A stretch of DNA of 64,000 bases from Pictodentalium vernedei (GCA_031216915.1 CM062291.1:39362036-39426035), one strand, 5' to 3'. Positions 1-10,977 are shown, counted from the stretch's first letter. Notes: generated by a model from the sequence alone, not told the origin. Program-made: numbers and translations.

Positions 1-134
1 TACCTCGACTACTACACTACTCTCCCCTTCTTTTGAGATTCACCCACCGTGAGTCTCACCCCAGATTCCACCTCAGAGCGGTCGAAACATCCACCATGCT
101 TCACCACAGCGTTCACAACGCCACCAACTGCTAA

Positions 135-154
135 GGATCGGACGAGCCCCCAAA
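135..154 (-). other. Possible tRNA-Pro-type primer binding site of an LTR element
   Basis: On the minus strand TGGGGGCTCGTCCG (152-139) matches the first 14 bases of the primer binding site used by retroelements primed by tRNA-Pro. It lies two bases after a TGTTACA that could be the CA end of an LTR (155). A TATA-like box (rc of tttata, 278-283) lies about 125 bp further upstream on the same strand, where a U3/R boundary would be expected. The element body would run left, out of the window. No second LTR or gag/pol is visible, so this is tentative. Confidence 0.35.
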
Positions 155-171
155 TGTAACAGGAGGAGAGA

Positions 172-255
172 TAAGTGCGGGAGCCGGGGTTCGAACCGTC
201 GAACTCTAGCACACAAAGCGACCGATTTACCACGAGACTAAGAGATCCGGACCAA
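172..255 (-). other. tRNA-like sequence with pol III box-like motifs
   Basis: Read on the minus strand, an A-box-like TAGTCTCGTGG is followed by a clear B box GGTTCGAACCC (188-197 on plus), at roughly tRNA spacing. It may be the head of a degraded tRNA-derived SINE, a tRNA relic, or lie by chance within the possible LTR next to it. I could not fold a full cloverleaf with paired acceptor ends, so it is not called as a tRNA gene. The sequence at 330-360 on plus, with cggtggttct and ggtttcctcc, resembles the 3' body of the SINEs in this window. Confidence 0.35.
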
Positions 256-887
256 CCAAGCTGGTTGGTAAATGGCCTTTATACCTCGATCGCTACATCT
301 ACTATTGCGGAGCCTGGCTGTTGTTGCTCGCCACTGGTCGGTGGTTCTCCCCGGTTTCCTCCACATAACCGCCCAACACGATATGTCCATGGCTTAGGTT
401 CCACATATCATTCTGCTGAAAGCAATCATCTCGATACGTTAGTCAAAACATCGTATCGAAAAGAACCCAAAATAACGACAAGTGCTTTAACCTGATCCCA
501 GTAAACACAGATCAGTACAAAAACTCGTTCTTCCCAAAAACCATAATAGAATGGAACCAATTTAAGAACGATACCGTGCATGCGCAGACAGTAGAGGGCT
601 TCAAATCCGCCCTCCCAAAAGAAAGCTAACATCGAGACCTCCTACCGCTGTATAAAAGTCAGGATTGGTTACTACAGCGTAACAAGATACAGACACAGAT
701 GAAATAACCAAGCTGATCCACGCGTCCAAGAACGGAAAAGACCTACATTGCAAATCAAGGGAGATAATAAGATTTCCTGAAGCAAAATCGGCGTTTGCGT
801 TCCATTCCACCCCTCTATTTCACCATCAGGCAAAGACACCGCAGCTCCCAGCCACACACTCTGGACTGAACTGAGCAGATATGCAGT
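256..887. other. No gene seen
   Basis: Reading frames here are short and overlap on both strands without codon-like composition. Apart from the TATA-like motif and the SINE-like fragment at about 330-360 described for the left edge, I see no feature. Confidence 0.5.
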
Positions 888-1160
888 CTGTTGATGAACA
901 AGCCAGAAAATAATCAGACTGTCATCTGCGAAATGAGGTTCCCAGAGGGTGAATTTAGTGATGCTACCCTGCACAGCAGGGTAGCATCACTAAATCTGCT
1001 CTCTGTGAACCTCAATCTGAATCAGGGTCTCAAAACTAAACAGAAAGAGATACCCAGAGGATAAATTGACCCACTGTATGGGATAACATCATAAAATTCA
1101 CCCTCTGGGGACCTCATTCTGCAAATGTCCGGCTGCTTATTTTCAAGCCTGTTGATGAAT
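888..1160. repeat. Imperfect inverted repeat with a perfect inner hairpin
   Basis: The arms at about 888-965 and 1085-1160 are reverse complements with scattered mismatches (for example gaggttcccagagggtgaat against its complement near 1095-1125). Inside the left arm, 953-997 forms a separate near-perfect hairpin of 19-bp arms around tagcatcactaaat. No terminal duplication was found. Confidence 0.7.
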
Positions 1161-2230
1161 CGATGTACGGACTCGGGGTACTAAGAGAACTAAACACACA
1201 CTGGCACACACACAAACTTACCCAACGGCGTCGAGAAGATGACCGATTTGCGGGTGGGGATGTGGACCTCATTTACCCCGACTGCGGTGGCTCAAGTACT
1301 GACTGATCAAATATTCCAACTACATTTGGGCGGGGCGGGGTGGGGAGAGGGGGGGGGGGGGTAGCATCGCGCCGGAACTTTATAATATATGTTTGTGAAC
1401 ATGAAAATGAGTTCGTGTTGTAATATATCTGCATTTGACTTTCAGGGCAACGTGTCGTAAAACACAGGCATATTATCGTTCCAAAGCGTATTTATAGCCT
1501 ATCATCAGAGGTGACGGGAATATGAGTCCTGCGTAACACACTAAAGTTGCCATTGAAATTTAGAATAATTTCTATCTATGTCTCCAAAGTAGCTCAAGGG
1601 CCCAAAAGCTATATTTTTTAAACAAAAATGGATTTTTTACGAGAGTATTGTCTCTAGTTGCGTTAGGAAAGAGAGTTCAATCGAAACTTGCTATTTTCAA
1701 CCAAATGGCACAAAAGACTAAAGACTACCGACGCAAACGTCTACTTTTGGATTAAAATTTCCCCATCTCATCGAGAGGGGGCTCTCTTACGATGTCTTTA
1801 CCCTCTGCGTTCGACAGTCGGCGGTGGCTTGCTGCTATCAAGGTGAGGTCCAAGTCTACCGCTAATTCCCACGCCTGATGCGGAAATGCACGGACGTGCG
1901 ACGGTTCCTCGGAAAAAAGCCGTCGATAACTTGTTCCCCGTGGTCTGCGCCCCCCTCATCATCCTTCCTTTCCTAAGTTGTTTCGGAGAATGATATCCCT
2001 AATTTCTACCCTTGATTAAGCCCATCAGGCATTCCGGTCACTTTCCCCATATCTCCCCTCACCAACTTTTCATTTATTACACTTCTGTTCTATGGAATCT
2101 CCATCAACAGCAACACTAAACCACATGGAGAACGAAAATCGTTGATGGACTTTTTTTTAAATAGAAACGAAATTTAACTGGATTTTCTACAAATCGTTCA
2201 CTGCAATTACAATTTGAATCTCTAGCGAAA
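1161..2230. other. No gene seen; one G-run
   Basis: Unique-looking sequence with no open reading frame of coding character. It contains a G-rich homopolymer stretch at about 1330-1362. Nothing else recognised. Confidence 0.5.
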
Positions 2231-2238
2231 GCTAAAAA

Positions 2239-2308
2239 TCGTCCCCTGAGTTCCAAGGTGTTTTGTGTTCCAGTAGGCACACAGAACACATTGGAACTCG
2301 GGGGACGA
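2239..2308. repeat. 70-bp hairpin, family B, copy 1
   Basis: Near-perfect inverted repeat beginning tcgtcccctgag and ending ctcgggggacga, with a short loop around ccagtagg. The same hairpin recurs at 6174-6243 and 10159-10228, where it sits inside a longer repeat; here only the hairpin is shared. Confidence 0.8.
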
Positions 2309-2448
2309 ATAGTAACACGGGTTCCCCTCGCCAATTTGTTTGGCGATAAATTGTGTTCTGTTTGTTGATAATTGTCAAATGATTTGCTGAGTGTCCTTCT
2401 AATATTTGTTTTTATAGTCGCGAAGGCGTGTAATAAACACAGAACTAC

Positions 2449-2584
2449 ACGCATGTGTGAATGAGTTAATCGATATGGCACTTGTGCCATCGCGGAAGGA
2501 TAAAACTCGAGGCCTGAGACCTCTCGTTCTATCCTTTCGCGCTGGCACTCGTGCCATATCGATTAACCCATTCACACACGCGTG
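2449..2584. repeat. 136-bp hairpin
   Basis: The left arm acgcatgtgtgaatgagtta is matched by the complementary right arm ending cattcacacacgcgt. The stem continues inward through atcgatatggca and its complement to a centre near 2515. No other copy was seen in the window. Confidence 0.75.
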
Positions 2585-2749
2585 CATATTGAACTATTTT
2601 TACCCCCTAAATGCGCATGCGTGCAAACAGTGGTAAAGATGACAAACTAAATTACTGTAGCGATCTATGGGAGAAAAATGAAAAACTTTCATTAGCTACA
2701 AATTTCATTTTTTTTTACATAATGGACGGACATGTGATCAAATATTTTA

Positions 2750-3643
2750 TCTGATAACCATAGAGTATAACAACCGTTGTATATACTTGAAGTATATACA
2801 ACGGGTGTTGTATATAATTATAATTTATGCGAACGACCTCTGACCTCTTTCAATTCCATTTTCATTCATTCATCCATGAAACATCGTTATATCACAGGGC
2901 AGGTTTTAATTGTACGCTTATTGCACTTTGTCAAAATCCTCTGATGGTGTCATTTCTTATTTATTTTGCTTCAATAAAGGCAACCTAAAATTTTGCTTCA
3001 AAACATTGTAGAAATTACTTGAATGTTAATAGTAATTAGTATGCGGCGACTGCGAACTATTTATAGTCACGGCCTCGATCAAAAGTACTCGCGGAACTGC
3101 GCTAATTAAAAGTTCGTCTGCTCTACCTGAAAAAAAAACACTTCGTAAAAATTGTAAACACACGCAAAATTATTTGTTATATTGGGACTACAGCATAAAA
3201 CACGGAAGAAAACTGGTACTATGTCAAAAAAAGAATAACTCTACTGAAACACCGTTTTGTTACTGTTAATAAAATAGTTGAAATTTATTTTGTTCCAGCG
3301 CAGTTACATGATGCAAGAAGTGCAATCGTACTTTACAATCGCCGTCATCGATTTTGTAATGTAAGGGACACAACTCTATGCGTCTTGTCCTATTTCTTTT
3401 GTCTCGTAGACTGGTTTTCTTTGGAGGCCCGTAGGAAGCATGTATAAGTCGGGTAGACGCACGAGACGGGTGTCTGTTTGTTATCAGATAAAAACAATAA
3501 ACATATAGTGTGTTTTTATATCTGTGTTATACAACTCGTTGAAATATGGTTTTTTTTTTCTCGGCGAAGCCTCGAAAAAATAAACCATATTTCAACTCGT
3601 TGTATAACACAGATATAAAAACACACTATATGTTTATTGTCTA
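2750..3643 (+). mobile_element. 894-bp non-autonomous element, copy 1
   Basis: Begins TCTGATAACCATAG and ends ...TTTATTGTCTA. It is about 98% identical by eye to 53802-54694. It holds a small hairpin (2772-2808, ccgttgtatatacttg), an internal GTTATCAGA at about 3480 that mirrors the 5' end, and a 147-bp hairpin at the 3' end (3497-3643). No coding capacity is visible. An A/T-rich duplication at the joint (TTTA) is possible but ambiguous. The superfamily is unknown: the inverted TCTGATAAC motif suggests a DNA transposon, while the 5' TC and 3' hairpin faintly recall Helitrons, whose CTRR end is absent. Confidence 0.75.
3497..3643. repeat. Long perfect hairpin at the 3' end of the 894-bp element
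   Basis: The arm caataaacatatagtgtgtt and onward through ttgaaatatgg is repeated in reverse complement after a short loop ctcggcgaagcctcg. The stem is about 65 bp, nearly without mismatches. The same hairpin is at 54548-54694. Confidence 0.85.
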
Positions 3644-3965
3644 TTTATAACATACTTTTTAAAATGGTATCAAATATGTTTTGTTAAAATTAGTTTTTAA
3701 TGGTTCCAATTCTGTTTAAAATTTTCACTTTTTTATCCCAGTAAATCACCTTATTAATTTGTTCGAAAAGGCTGAGGCGGGTAACTTCAAAGTCCTAAAC
3801 ATGTACTAAATCCTTATGAGAAAATTTGGACGGACATAGATTTCATGAAAGCAAAAATGAATTTTCTTTGTTCTGCAAACATATTTTGGATATGTTATTG
3901 TTTTAAAGATTCGATTTAACTTTGAAAAAGTGGTCTTTTATTCTATTTATGACATTGCGACAAAT

Positions 3966-4225
3966 AATACCTCTCCTACATGGAGACAATTATATGTGAT
4001 AAAAGACAGAGTTCGCGTTCGTGTGTAAAAAATAAAGGGAGATAACTCGAAATTCTCGCCCTTACTGAAGAGTAGAAACTGTTCAATATGTCGTTCTGTG
4101 TATTTATCTGTCTATCCCATTTCGTAATTTTATTTCTCCCTTCACCCACCGCATAAGATATCAAAATTTATATTTTTAATTTTTTTTTAACTACTTTCCA
4201 AAGTGTGATTTACTGGAATTTCTAG
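3966..4225. other. No feature seen
   Basis: AT-rich sequence between the host repeat and a SINE. Only short chance frames are present. Confidence 0.5.
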
Positions 4226-4600
4226 GGGACGCGGTGGCTCAGTAGATAGAGGTGTAGGCTGCAAGCCGAGAGGTCCTCGGCTCGAATCCCACCTGCGGCA
4301 ACCGCGTTGTGTTCTTGGGCAAGACACTTAATCCTAATTACTCACGTGGGTGTCCGGTGGCGTTGTGTCCTGAGGCGTACTGCACGTCGATGGTGCACAT
4401 GTCTTCAACCAATCTAATCCTGCCTGTGCTGCGGTGCAGAGTTCAGAGTTACGATGTTGGAGAGCTGACAGCTGCTCGTCGTTGCTCAGTGGTTCTCTCC
4501 GGGTACTCCAGCTTCCTCCACCCGTAAAACTGTCACGGTCACGATTAGCCATTGTGCATAAGTATGTGACCTTAAACACCAATAAATAAATAAATAAATA
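4226..4600 (+). mobile_element. tRNA-derived SINE, full length
   Basis: The head GGGGACGCGGTGGCTCAGTA carries an A box, followed by a B box (ggctcgaatcc). Next comes the META-like block (gttcttgggcaagacactta), a body with gcacgtcgatggtgcac and a second conserved block (ttctctccgggtactccagc, tcctccacccgtaaaac), and a tail ccttaaacaccaataaataa. This copy is the reference for the tRNA-headed type here. It has no protein-coding function. Confidence 0.9.
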
Positions 4601-4741
4601 CTGGGATTTCCGGGTTTGATTATAAACGATAACTTCACAAGTGAATTATGCAATCAACAATTGGGTCATGTATCCGTGCGCGCCAACGAAGAAACGAAGT
4701 TTTGCCGTGGATATAATGGGGACTTCATTGTTTTTTTTTAA

Positions 4742-4973
4742 CCCTTTATCTAACATGAAAGCAGACGGCACTTGCAAAAAAATTCTTGAATAACTATTAT
4801 TTTCATTTTTTGTCTCAAAAACATAGGTTATGACCCCTCATTGGAACGAGCTCGACGAGCTCGTTCCAATGAGGGATCATAACCTATGTTTTTGAGACAA
4901 AAAATAATGAAAATTAATTGTCGATTTTTTAGAATAACGCTGGCCGGTATTTGCCGTTACGTTAGGTAAAGGG
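4742..4973 (+). mobile_element. piggyBac-like palindromic MITE, complete (variant A)
   Basis: Flanked by TTAA on both sides (4738-4741, 4974-4977), with termini CCCTTTATCTAAC and GTTAGGTAAAGGG. The middle is a hairpin: tctcaaaaacataggttatg, then the core cattggaacgagctcgacga, then the complement. The arms outside the hairpin differ, so the element has an orientation: the gcagacggcacttgc side is taken as left. A TTAA duplication and CCC start are hallmarks of piggyBac elements. No transposase is encoded. Confidence 0.88.
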
Positions 4974-5016
4974 TTAAATAATATAACTATCGTTATTAAT
5001 GAAAAGTAATAAACAG

Positions 5017-5172
5017 AGTAATCGCTTGACTGGACTGATTACGTGAAATAATTCATTCGAGGCGAGGGACTATATTGTAAAACACTCGTGAGCATTCGCG
5101 CACTCGTGTTTGTACAACGTCCCTCACCTCTCATGAATTATTTCACGTAATTAGTCCAGTCAAGCGATTACT
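5017..5172. repeat. 156-bp hairpin
   Basis: The arm agtaatcgcttgactggact continues through acgtgaaataattcat and is reversed at 5109-5172. The middle contains the imperfect pair gaggcgagggac / gtccctcacctc and a loop with cactcgtg. Seen only once here. Confidence 0.8.
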
Positions 5173-5189
5173 CTCTATTTCTTCAAATT

Positions 5190-5275
5190 TTTCAAAAGAT
5201 TTCAACAAAACCAGCTCGAACGCGTTCCAATGAGAGGGTCTCATGATATGGTTTTCTTGAAATATTTTATTTTCA
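5190..5275. mobile_element. Decayed core of a variant-B piggyBac-like MITE
   Basis: Contains tttcaacaaaacca, a damaged core (gctcgaacgcgttccaatga) and catgatatggttttcttgaa, as in the variant-B MITEs at 38.5 and 48.6 kb. The termini and TTAA are not recognisable, so this is a fragment. Confidence 0.55.
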
Positions 5276-5885
5276 ACAGCTGAGCTTGTCGATTACGCGG
5301 GTTGGTGCGGCCGATTATTCAGGAAAAGAGTTACAGTTCCGTACGGAAAAAGAAATTAAAAGTTATCGCACAGAAACCAACAATCTGTTAAGAGTAACGT
5401 TGACCTTGACACGTGAGCTATTAACCCCAAACACAATCCCAGCAAGTACCCCTTTATGGACAATCTGCACATGAAGTATGAGCATTGTGCAATCAAGGCT
5501 ACAAAACTTGCCTTGAAATGAGCAAAAACGGCGGATGGACGGACGGGCGGGTGGAAGAACAGACAGACGGCGGAATAAAAAGACGGATGAGCAATTGAAT
5601 GTAGAAGTGAACGCAAGGTCGAAAAGACAACCCCCATGCACGAAATTTCAGAGATTTATCTTCAACGGTTATCTAGTTCAGGGCTAGATTATTTTTGGTG
5701 GTCTCAATTTTTTATTCAATATTTCATTCATACAAATTAATAATTTGCAACAAAACAAATTTATATAAACAAAATATTCTTTGCATTTGACTGAATATGA
5801 AACATGGGCAAGGAAAATGCCGGCGTTTGCTCTGGTACCCTCATTTTTTTAGAGCCCTGATACATAGTGGCTTCTAGCACTCATC
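5276..5885. other. No gene seen
   Basis: Contains a short purine-rich stretch of GACGGxx units (5527-5590) and otherwise no recognisable feature. Confidence 0.5.
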
Positions 5886-5887
5886 CA

Positions 5888-6478
5888 GTTAAAAAAAAGT
5901 GTCCCTATATCCCGATAAATTCCGTCTTTTGATTGGCCAGAATGCCTTGGACAAATAGCCATGGCAAAGTATGCACCCAACATCCAAGGTATTTGAGAGC
6001 GTGCAACATCCAGGGTATAAGCCCACGCGAAACATAGGGGGTATATGGTTTTAAACGAAAGTTTTCCGCCTTTGCTCGCCTCGAAAGAAAAATCGAACCA
6101 AAAAACCCGAAAATAGTCACAAATATCATCAGATATCCGACAATTCAATCATAAAAATAAAAGAGCGAATAATTCGTCCCCTGAGTACCAATGTGTTCTA
6201 TGTGCCAGCAGGCACATAGAACACACTGGAACTCAGGGGACGATATTCCAACAAAATTCTGTTTACATGTATCCTTGACGACCCAAGGGATGTAACTCTA
6301 TCTGTTGTCTTCTGCGATTATAAAACAAAATAATTATCACGAATTTGGTCCAAGTGAATGTGGAGCTGAGAAATCCGTCCACAAATTTATTACCACTATG
6401 TTTGTTTGTATTGTGTTTCAAACGGGACAAAAACGTTATCTCCGCCAACATGTATGGTATATGGAGATTTAATACCCG
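5888..6478 (+). repeat. About 590-bp dispersed repeat R1, copy 1
   Basis: Direct copy of 9888-10457. Both share atcccgataaattc, gccttggacaaatagccatg, the family-B hairpin (6174-6243), gacccaagggaygtaactct and gccaacatgtatggtata. Copies diverge by eye about 10%. No long reading frame survives in both copies, so I call it a non-coding mobile repeat of unknown class. Confidence 0.75.
6174..6243. repeat. 70-bp hairpin, family B, copy 2
   Basis: tcgtcccctgagtaccaatg pairs with cactggaactcaggggacga; the loop is around gtgccagcaggcac. Inside repeat R1. Confidence 0.85.
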
Positions 6479-6573
6479 GGTGTCTCATTTAAACACCTCG
6501 CCTGCGGTTCGGTGCTTAAAAACCGACATCCAGGTATTTAATCTCCAAATACCATACATGTTGGCGGAGATAA
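6436..6573. repeat. 138-bp hairpin at the end of R1
   Basis: ttatctccgccaacatgtat and ggtatwtggagatttaatac are mirrored at 6529-6573. In R1 copy 2 only the left arm remains (10419-10457), which marks the break point of that copy. Confidence 0.8.
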
Positions 6574-6599
6574 CTTATAATAACCGATTAAAAATCTTG

Positions 6600-7080
6600 G
6601 CCAGGAAACTTAAAACTGAAGTTAAATTATATTTTCAGTAACAGGAGCCATTACCTTGAACCCAGTGACATGATTATGTTTGTGGCCCATCACCTTATGG
6701 TGTTTTATAATCCCATCAAGTTTCACAGAATTAACTTAAACACTTGAAAACTTTCTGGCCAATTGAAAACACTTGACCAGAAAACTTGACCTTGAGTCGA
6801 CATTCTATTTTTAAACTTTAAACTTAAAACTGAAGCAAAATATTATTTTAAACAGCAATCAAGACAATGAGCCTAGTGACATTGTATTGATTATGACAAA
6901 TCTTCCCATGGTGGCGTTTTACGCCATAAAATTTCAAGGAATATCTTCAAAAGTTACATTTTTACAGCCGACTGAAAAAGTTGATCAGAAAACCTAACCT
7001 TGAAATGAAATTATATTCTAGTAACAGCAACAATGACATCGAACCCAGTGGGGTGGTTTTAATTATGACACATCAGCTCA
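6600..7080 (+). repeat. Diverged tandem repeat, about three units
   Basis: Motifs agtaacagcaacaatgacat, gaacccagtgacatgatt and aacttaaaactgaag recur near 6638, 6854 and 7020, giving units of about 165-215 bp with heavy divergence. No coding potential. Confidence 0.5.
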
Positions 7081-7345
7081 TAACCCCCCCCCCCCCCCCC
7101 CACACACACACCCATCATATGTGAACCATGTTTTAACAGAGAAATGTGTGTTCGAGGCAATGAACTATCCGGTTGAAATTACTGAGGCAAAAGCCAGTAG
7201 CGTGGCCAGCCCAAAGCAAGTGTGTGTGTGTATGTGTGTGGGTGGTGGGGGTGGGGTACAAACTCGCAGAACCTGACTTAGCTCCACTTTAATGGGGGGG
7301 GGGGGGGGGGGGGGAGTAAGGGTAGTGTGTGCGGGAAAAGCTTTC
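7081..7345. repeat. Homopolymer C/G and GT-rich low complexity
   Basis: A C-run at 7085-7100, a (GT)n-like stretch at 7219-7240 and a G-run at 7293-7312. Another GT/G-run pair follows at 7658-7692. These are simple repeats prone to length change and sequencing error. Confidence 0.75.
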
Positions 7346-7488
7346 CAAGCCTTCACATCTCAGAATTTTGCGTCCCTAAAGTTTGAGCTAGCTAACCATG
7401 GTAACAATAATCAGGATTTCCGCTAGAGAGAAATAAATGTGTCCGATATGAGGCGGCCAAGGGTCGTCGATGAGGTATTTTGAACACT

Positions 7489-7552
7489 GGAATTCAAAAT
7501 CTTTCTTCCACGGGCCGATGGGTCGGCCCGTGGTAGAAAAAAATTTAATTCC
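7489..7552. repeat. 64-bp hairpin, family G, copy 1
   Basis: ggaattcaaaatctttcttc / ttaattcc arms enclose cacgggccgatgggtcggcccgtg. A relative with the same right flank (aacccccatctcc then atctgagcg) is at 30100-30240. Confidence 0.7.
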
Positions 7553-8431
7553 AGGGTTAAAAAAACCCCCATCTCCTTACATCTGAGCGAATATTTTGAG
7601 TTTTTATCATGTATTGAAGACTGTCTACCTTTTCACTGAGGACCAGCTTTGAAGGAAAGTGTGTGTGTGTGGGGGGGGGGGGGGGGGGGGGGCAATCCCC
7701 ACCCCCCGGTCACGCCACTGGCAAAAGCATCGCCACATTTCACGCGTATCACCTATACTTTTCATCTTCAAATTTGGTCCGAACTTTTCTATGTCCTCCT
7801 TTCAAAAAAACCTACACAAGAAAAGACATGCAGGTCACCGCCCGTATATCACTGTAGCATATTATATACAGAACCAATGGGCATGAAAAGATAAACATTT
7901 CGGGTTTTTGTGTGTGTGTACTTCTTTGATTAGACCTACAGCTTCAACACAATTATATTCGTTTGAATAAATTTGATGTTTAACTGGCCTTGGGCACAGA
8001 GAACATTTTCAGCAATATAAAAGCGCCCCATTTAGATACTTACTTTTGATAAAAAAAATGCTTTGTCGCAAGATGGTCAGATTATCTTAAATGATCTGTG
8101 CGACATGACGTCTCGTATAAAGAATTTGCACGAGGTAAACTCGCCCTTTCTACACCGGCACAGTACGAGCGCCGTGGATAGGACAATCAGTGACCGCCCC
8201 ACTTTCCAACAGGAACCAACGCCCAGGATAGCTATTGTTATTAGCCATCACACGAACTTGTTCTTCTCCTATCTTCTATGCTAGCAGTCCCGCAACTCCT
8301 GTTTCTATACCACTGCACAGGTGAGCCGAAGTCATCGGAGGACGGGGGAGGGGGTGGGGCAGAGGTATCAAAAAGAAAAGGAGACAATACTCTGGGAATG
8401 ATTTCAGACCTAGCTCTAGTTCTATAAAACA
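7553..8431. other. No gene seen; G-run at 7671-7692
   Basis: No frame with coding features. A GT repeat followed by about 22 G residues is the only clear element. Confidence 0.5.
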
Positions 8432-8842
8432 CTAAAGATTGTATTTTCTAGAAATGTATTTTCTAGTTACGACTTTGAATGGGTTAAAAGGAACCATTAA
8501 TATTTTCAAAGATTTGGCAATTTGTCAGTTGGCCAACTGCCATATCTTTTAAACTGCTAATGATTCATTTCAGTCAGTTATATTGATAAGTAGAAAATAC
8601 GATTCTAGAAAATACAATTGTAAAAGTTTTGTAGTATTGCTCTCTGGAGCCAGTAACGTTTACAATTGCATTTTCTAGAATTGTATTTTCTACTTTTTAA
8701 TATAACTGTCTAAAATGAATCGTTTGCCAACTGACAAATTACCAGATCTTTGAAAATGCCAATGGTTCATTTTAACCCATTTAAAGTCATAACTAGAAAA
8801 TACAGTTCTAGAAAATACAATTGTAAAAGTTTTATACTGTTG
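8432..8842. repeat. About 400-bp inverted repeat built on TTTTCTAGAA motifs
   Basis: The left arm (8432-8640) and right arm (8655-8842) are reverse complements: gggttaaaaggaaccattaa and gacaaattaccagatctttg pair with opposite-arm sequences. Palindromic TTCTAGAA boxes occur at each end of each arm. Within this, gtaaaagttttrta with ctctggagcc-like flanks is also directly repeated. Possibly a foldback transposon. Confidence 0.7.
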
Positions 8843-9109
8843 GCCCCTGGAGTGCATAAATCGTAATATGACACTTTATAGTACTGATATATTGGCCAAA
8901 ACGACCGAGTTCGGTTGTAAATCACCAAACCAACAAGCTATAAGTCGGCGGAGTGATTTCTAAAGCTTTATATCGTATTCAAACCAATATCGAGTGAATA
9001 CCGGTGTAATTACAAAAATATCGGTTTATCGTCATTATTTTTAATTACCCACAATTTAATTTTCAAGATGTCTTGAGTTTTAATTATAGCCCCGAATGAA
9101 TAATATTAT

Positions 9110-9350
9110 CCCTTTACCTAGGGAATCGTCCGCATGTGCCCGCGTAATATACAAATTCAGCAGTTCAAAAAATAATTTTCAAAAATTTCAACAAAACTAT
9201 ATCATGTGCCCCCTCATTGGAACGAGCTCGCTGAGTTTGTTCCAATGAGGGGTCACATGATATTGTTTTGCAGACATTTTTGGAAAAAATCTGATAAACT
9301 GTTAATTAAAATAATAAATTTTGAAACGTAGTCTGCGGTGGGTGAAGGGG
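9110..9350 (+). mobile_element. piggyBac-like palindromic MITE (variant B), degraded right end
   Basis: The left side reads TTAT then CCCTTTACCTAGG; the right end is ggtgggtgaagggg without a clear TTAA. The core hairpin has aaaactatatcatgtg and cattggaacgagctcgctga with one arm mutated (gtttgttccaatga). Confidence 0.7.
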
Positions 9351-9719
9351 TTTCAAACCGCATCATCAAGGCATGCTGATTCGTTCCGACTGTGATGCCT
9401 CAAGTCTCGATTGTGGTATTTATGTTCAGATATCTGAACAGTTTTCGATATACCGGTATACCGCGGTATTAGTTGGAATACCGATACCGATGATGATGAC
9501 AAAAAATAATGAATGAGAAGAAAAGAGTTGTACAAATACTTCACCGCAACTTAATTCCGAGTCGTAACTGGGAGATAGCTGAATTAGGAGAAGGAGAAGA
9601 GGAACATACGGGTTTTGTGAAAAGAATGAGAAAAACAGTAACACTGTCAGAAAATTGGAAAAAAAAATCCGACAATCTTAACTGGCCGAGTGCTAAAAGT
9701 CACAACCAGGCAGACCCCT

Positions 9720-9800
9720 GCAAAGCTTCGAGATTCGAACCGGATTCGAATCTTCCGTAGATTCGATTCGAATCCATCGACGGGTATTCGAAATGTCGAA
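9720..9800. repeat. GATTCGAATC-rich repeat end
   Basis: The motif cccctgcaaagcttcgagat followed by overlapping gattcgaatc palindromes is shared in style with 20855-20950 (gattcgagattcgattcgaa). It looks like the end of a DNA element, but no duplication of target was found. Confidence 0.4.
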
Positions 9801-9887
9801 AATATGGTGCAGTTTTGTTATAGTTATGACTACGGTGTTTTATTGATGAATTCTCTCCAATACAAAGAGTCGTCAAAAACTGTTGTC

Positions 9888-10457
9888 CCAAAATCCCGAT
9901 AAATTCTGTCTTTTGATTGGTAAGAATGCCTTGGACAAATAGCCATGATAAAGAGTGCACCCAACATCCAAGGTATATGAGAGCGAGCAACATCCAGGGT
10001 ATAAGCGCACGCGAAACATCGGAGGTGTGTGGTTTAAACGAAAGCTTCCCGATTTTGCCCGTCTCGAAATAAAATCGAACCAAAAAACCCCAAAATAGTG
10101 ACAAATATCATCAGATTTCCGACAATTCAATCTTAAAAATAAAATAGGAGCAAATAATTTGTCCCCTGAGTACCAATGTGTTCTATGTGCCAGTAGGCAC
10201 ATAGGACACATTGGAACTCACGGGACGATATGTCAACAAAATACTGTTTATTCGTTTCCTTAACGACCCAAGGGACGTAACTCTATCTGTTGTCTTCTGC
10301 GATTATAAATACAAAATAATTAACACGAATTTGGTCCAAGTGACTGTGGAGTTGTGAAATGTGTCCACAAATTTTATTTCCACTATATTTGTATTGTGTT
10401 TCAAACGGGACGAAAACGTTATCTCCGCCAACATGTATGGTATATCGAGATTTAATT
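9888..10457 (+). repeat. Dispersed repeat R1, copy 2
   Basis: Same order of motifs as copy 1, with its own family-B hairpin at 10159-10228. It stops inside the left arm of the terminal hairpin and is followed by unrelated sequence. Confidence 0.75.
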
Positions 10458-10514
10458 CAGGGCTTATATTTTCGTCTAAATTTGTGAGAATCCATTTGGA
10501 TTCTCTTGAAAATG

Positions 10515-10905
10515 ACAAACTGTTCATTATCAGGCCTGGCCAGAGCAGGTGTACATATACGGGAACAAATTTTCATTTGAATTGCTCCCAAAATATTTTC
10601 TGCACATTTTCTACATTTCGAACAAGACACCCACCCCCTACTAACGTGTGACATTTTCCCAGTTTTAGCCCAATATTCTCACATATAAAGCCTCCTGATG
10701 TTGTATTTATGTTAAGAGTGTGATGTACAACATCATCTTTAAGGTTTGAAACACAAATGATGGTATATATTAGCTGATATATTGATATATTTTTAAAAAA
10801 TTCAAAAAATTTCACAAGTTGGAAATACACATTCTTGGCGCACTCAAGAGACCCACCCACCCCCACGTCAAGTCTTGCAAACTTTTGGTGCCCCCCCCCC
10901 CGGTT
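10515..10905 (+). repeat. About 390-bp dispersed repeat R2, copy 1
   Basis: Very close match to 41850-42240 (shared: ttcattatcaggcytggcca, ctacatttcgaacaagacac, aagcctcctgatgttgtatt, gcgcactcaagagacccacc). One frame on the minus strand stays open for about 115 codons in both copies and starts in the flank, but it has low-complexity ends and no recognised domain. I treat it as repeat rather than gene. Confidence 0.75.
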
Positions 10906-10977
10906 GTACACAAAATTCAAGGCATACTAAGATTCAGAATCGTAAGGGAAGATTCGTAGAAGTCAGAGAAGAGATAG

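Larger units (their letters stand above)
2590..3965 (+). repeat. Dispersed host repeat interrupted by an 894-bp insertion
   Basis: The outer parts (2590-2749 and 3644-3965) match, in reverse orientation, the continuous sequence at about 58570-59065. That second copy lacks the middle 894 bp, so it acts as the empty site. At the joint the empty copy reads as one uninterrupted tract equivalent to aaatattttataaca. The inserted block therefore moved into an existing repeat. Confidence 0.8.

Noticed and set aside
172-255. Functional tRNA gene on the minus strand
   Set aside because: A and B box motifs are present, but the acceptor and anticodon stems do not pair convincingly.
2750-3643. Helitron assignment for the 894-bp element
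   Set aside because: It begins with TC and ends near a hairpin, but lacks a CTRR end and shows possible extra A/T bases at the joint; left unclassified.
10573-10920. 115-codon minus-strand frame repeated at 41918-42406
   Set aside because: The shared frame is part of dispersed repeat R2, with low-complexity glycine ends, no domain and no conserved start. Two copies are too few to show selection on the protein.
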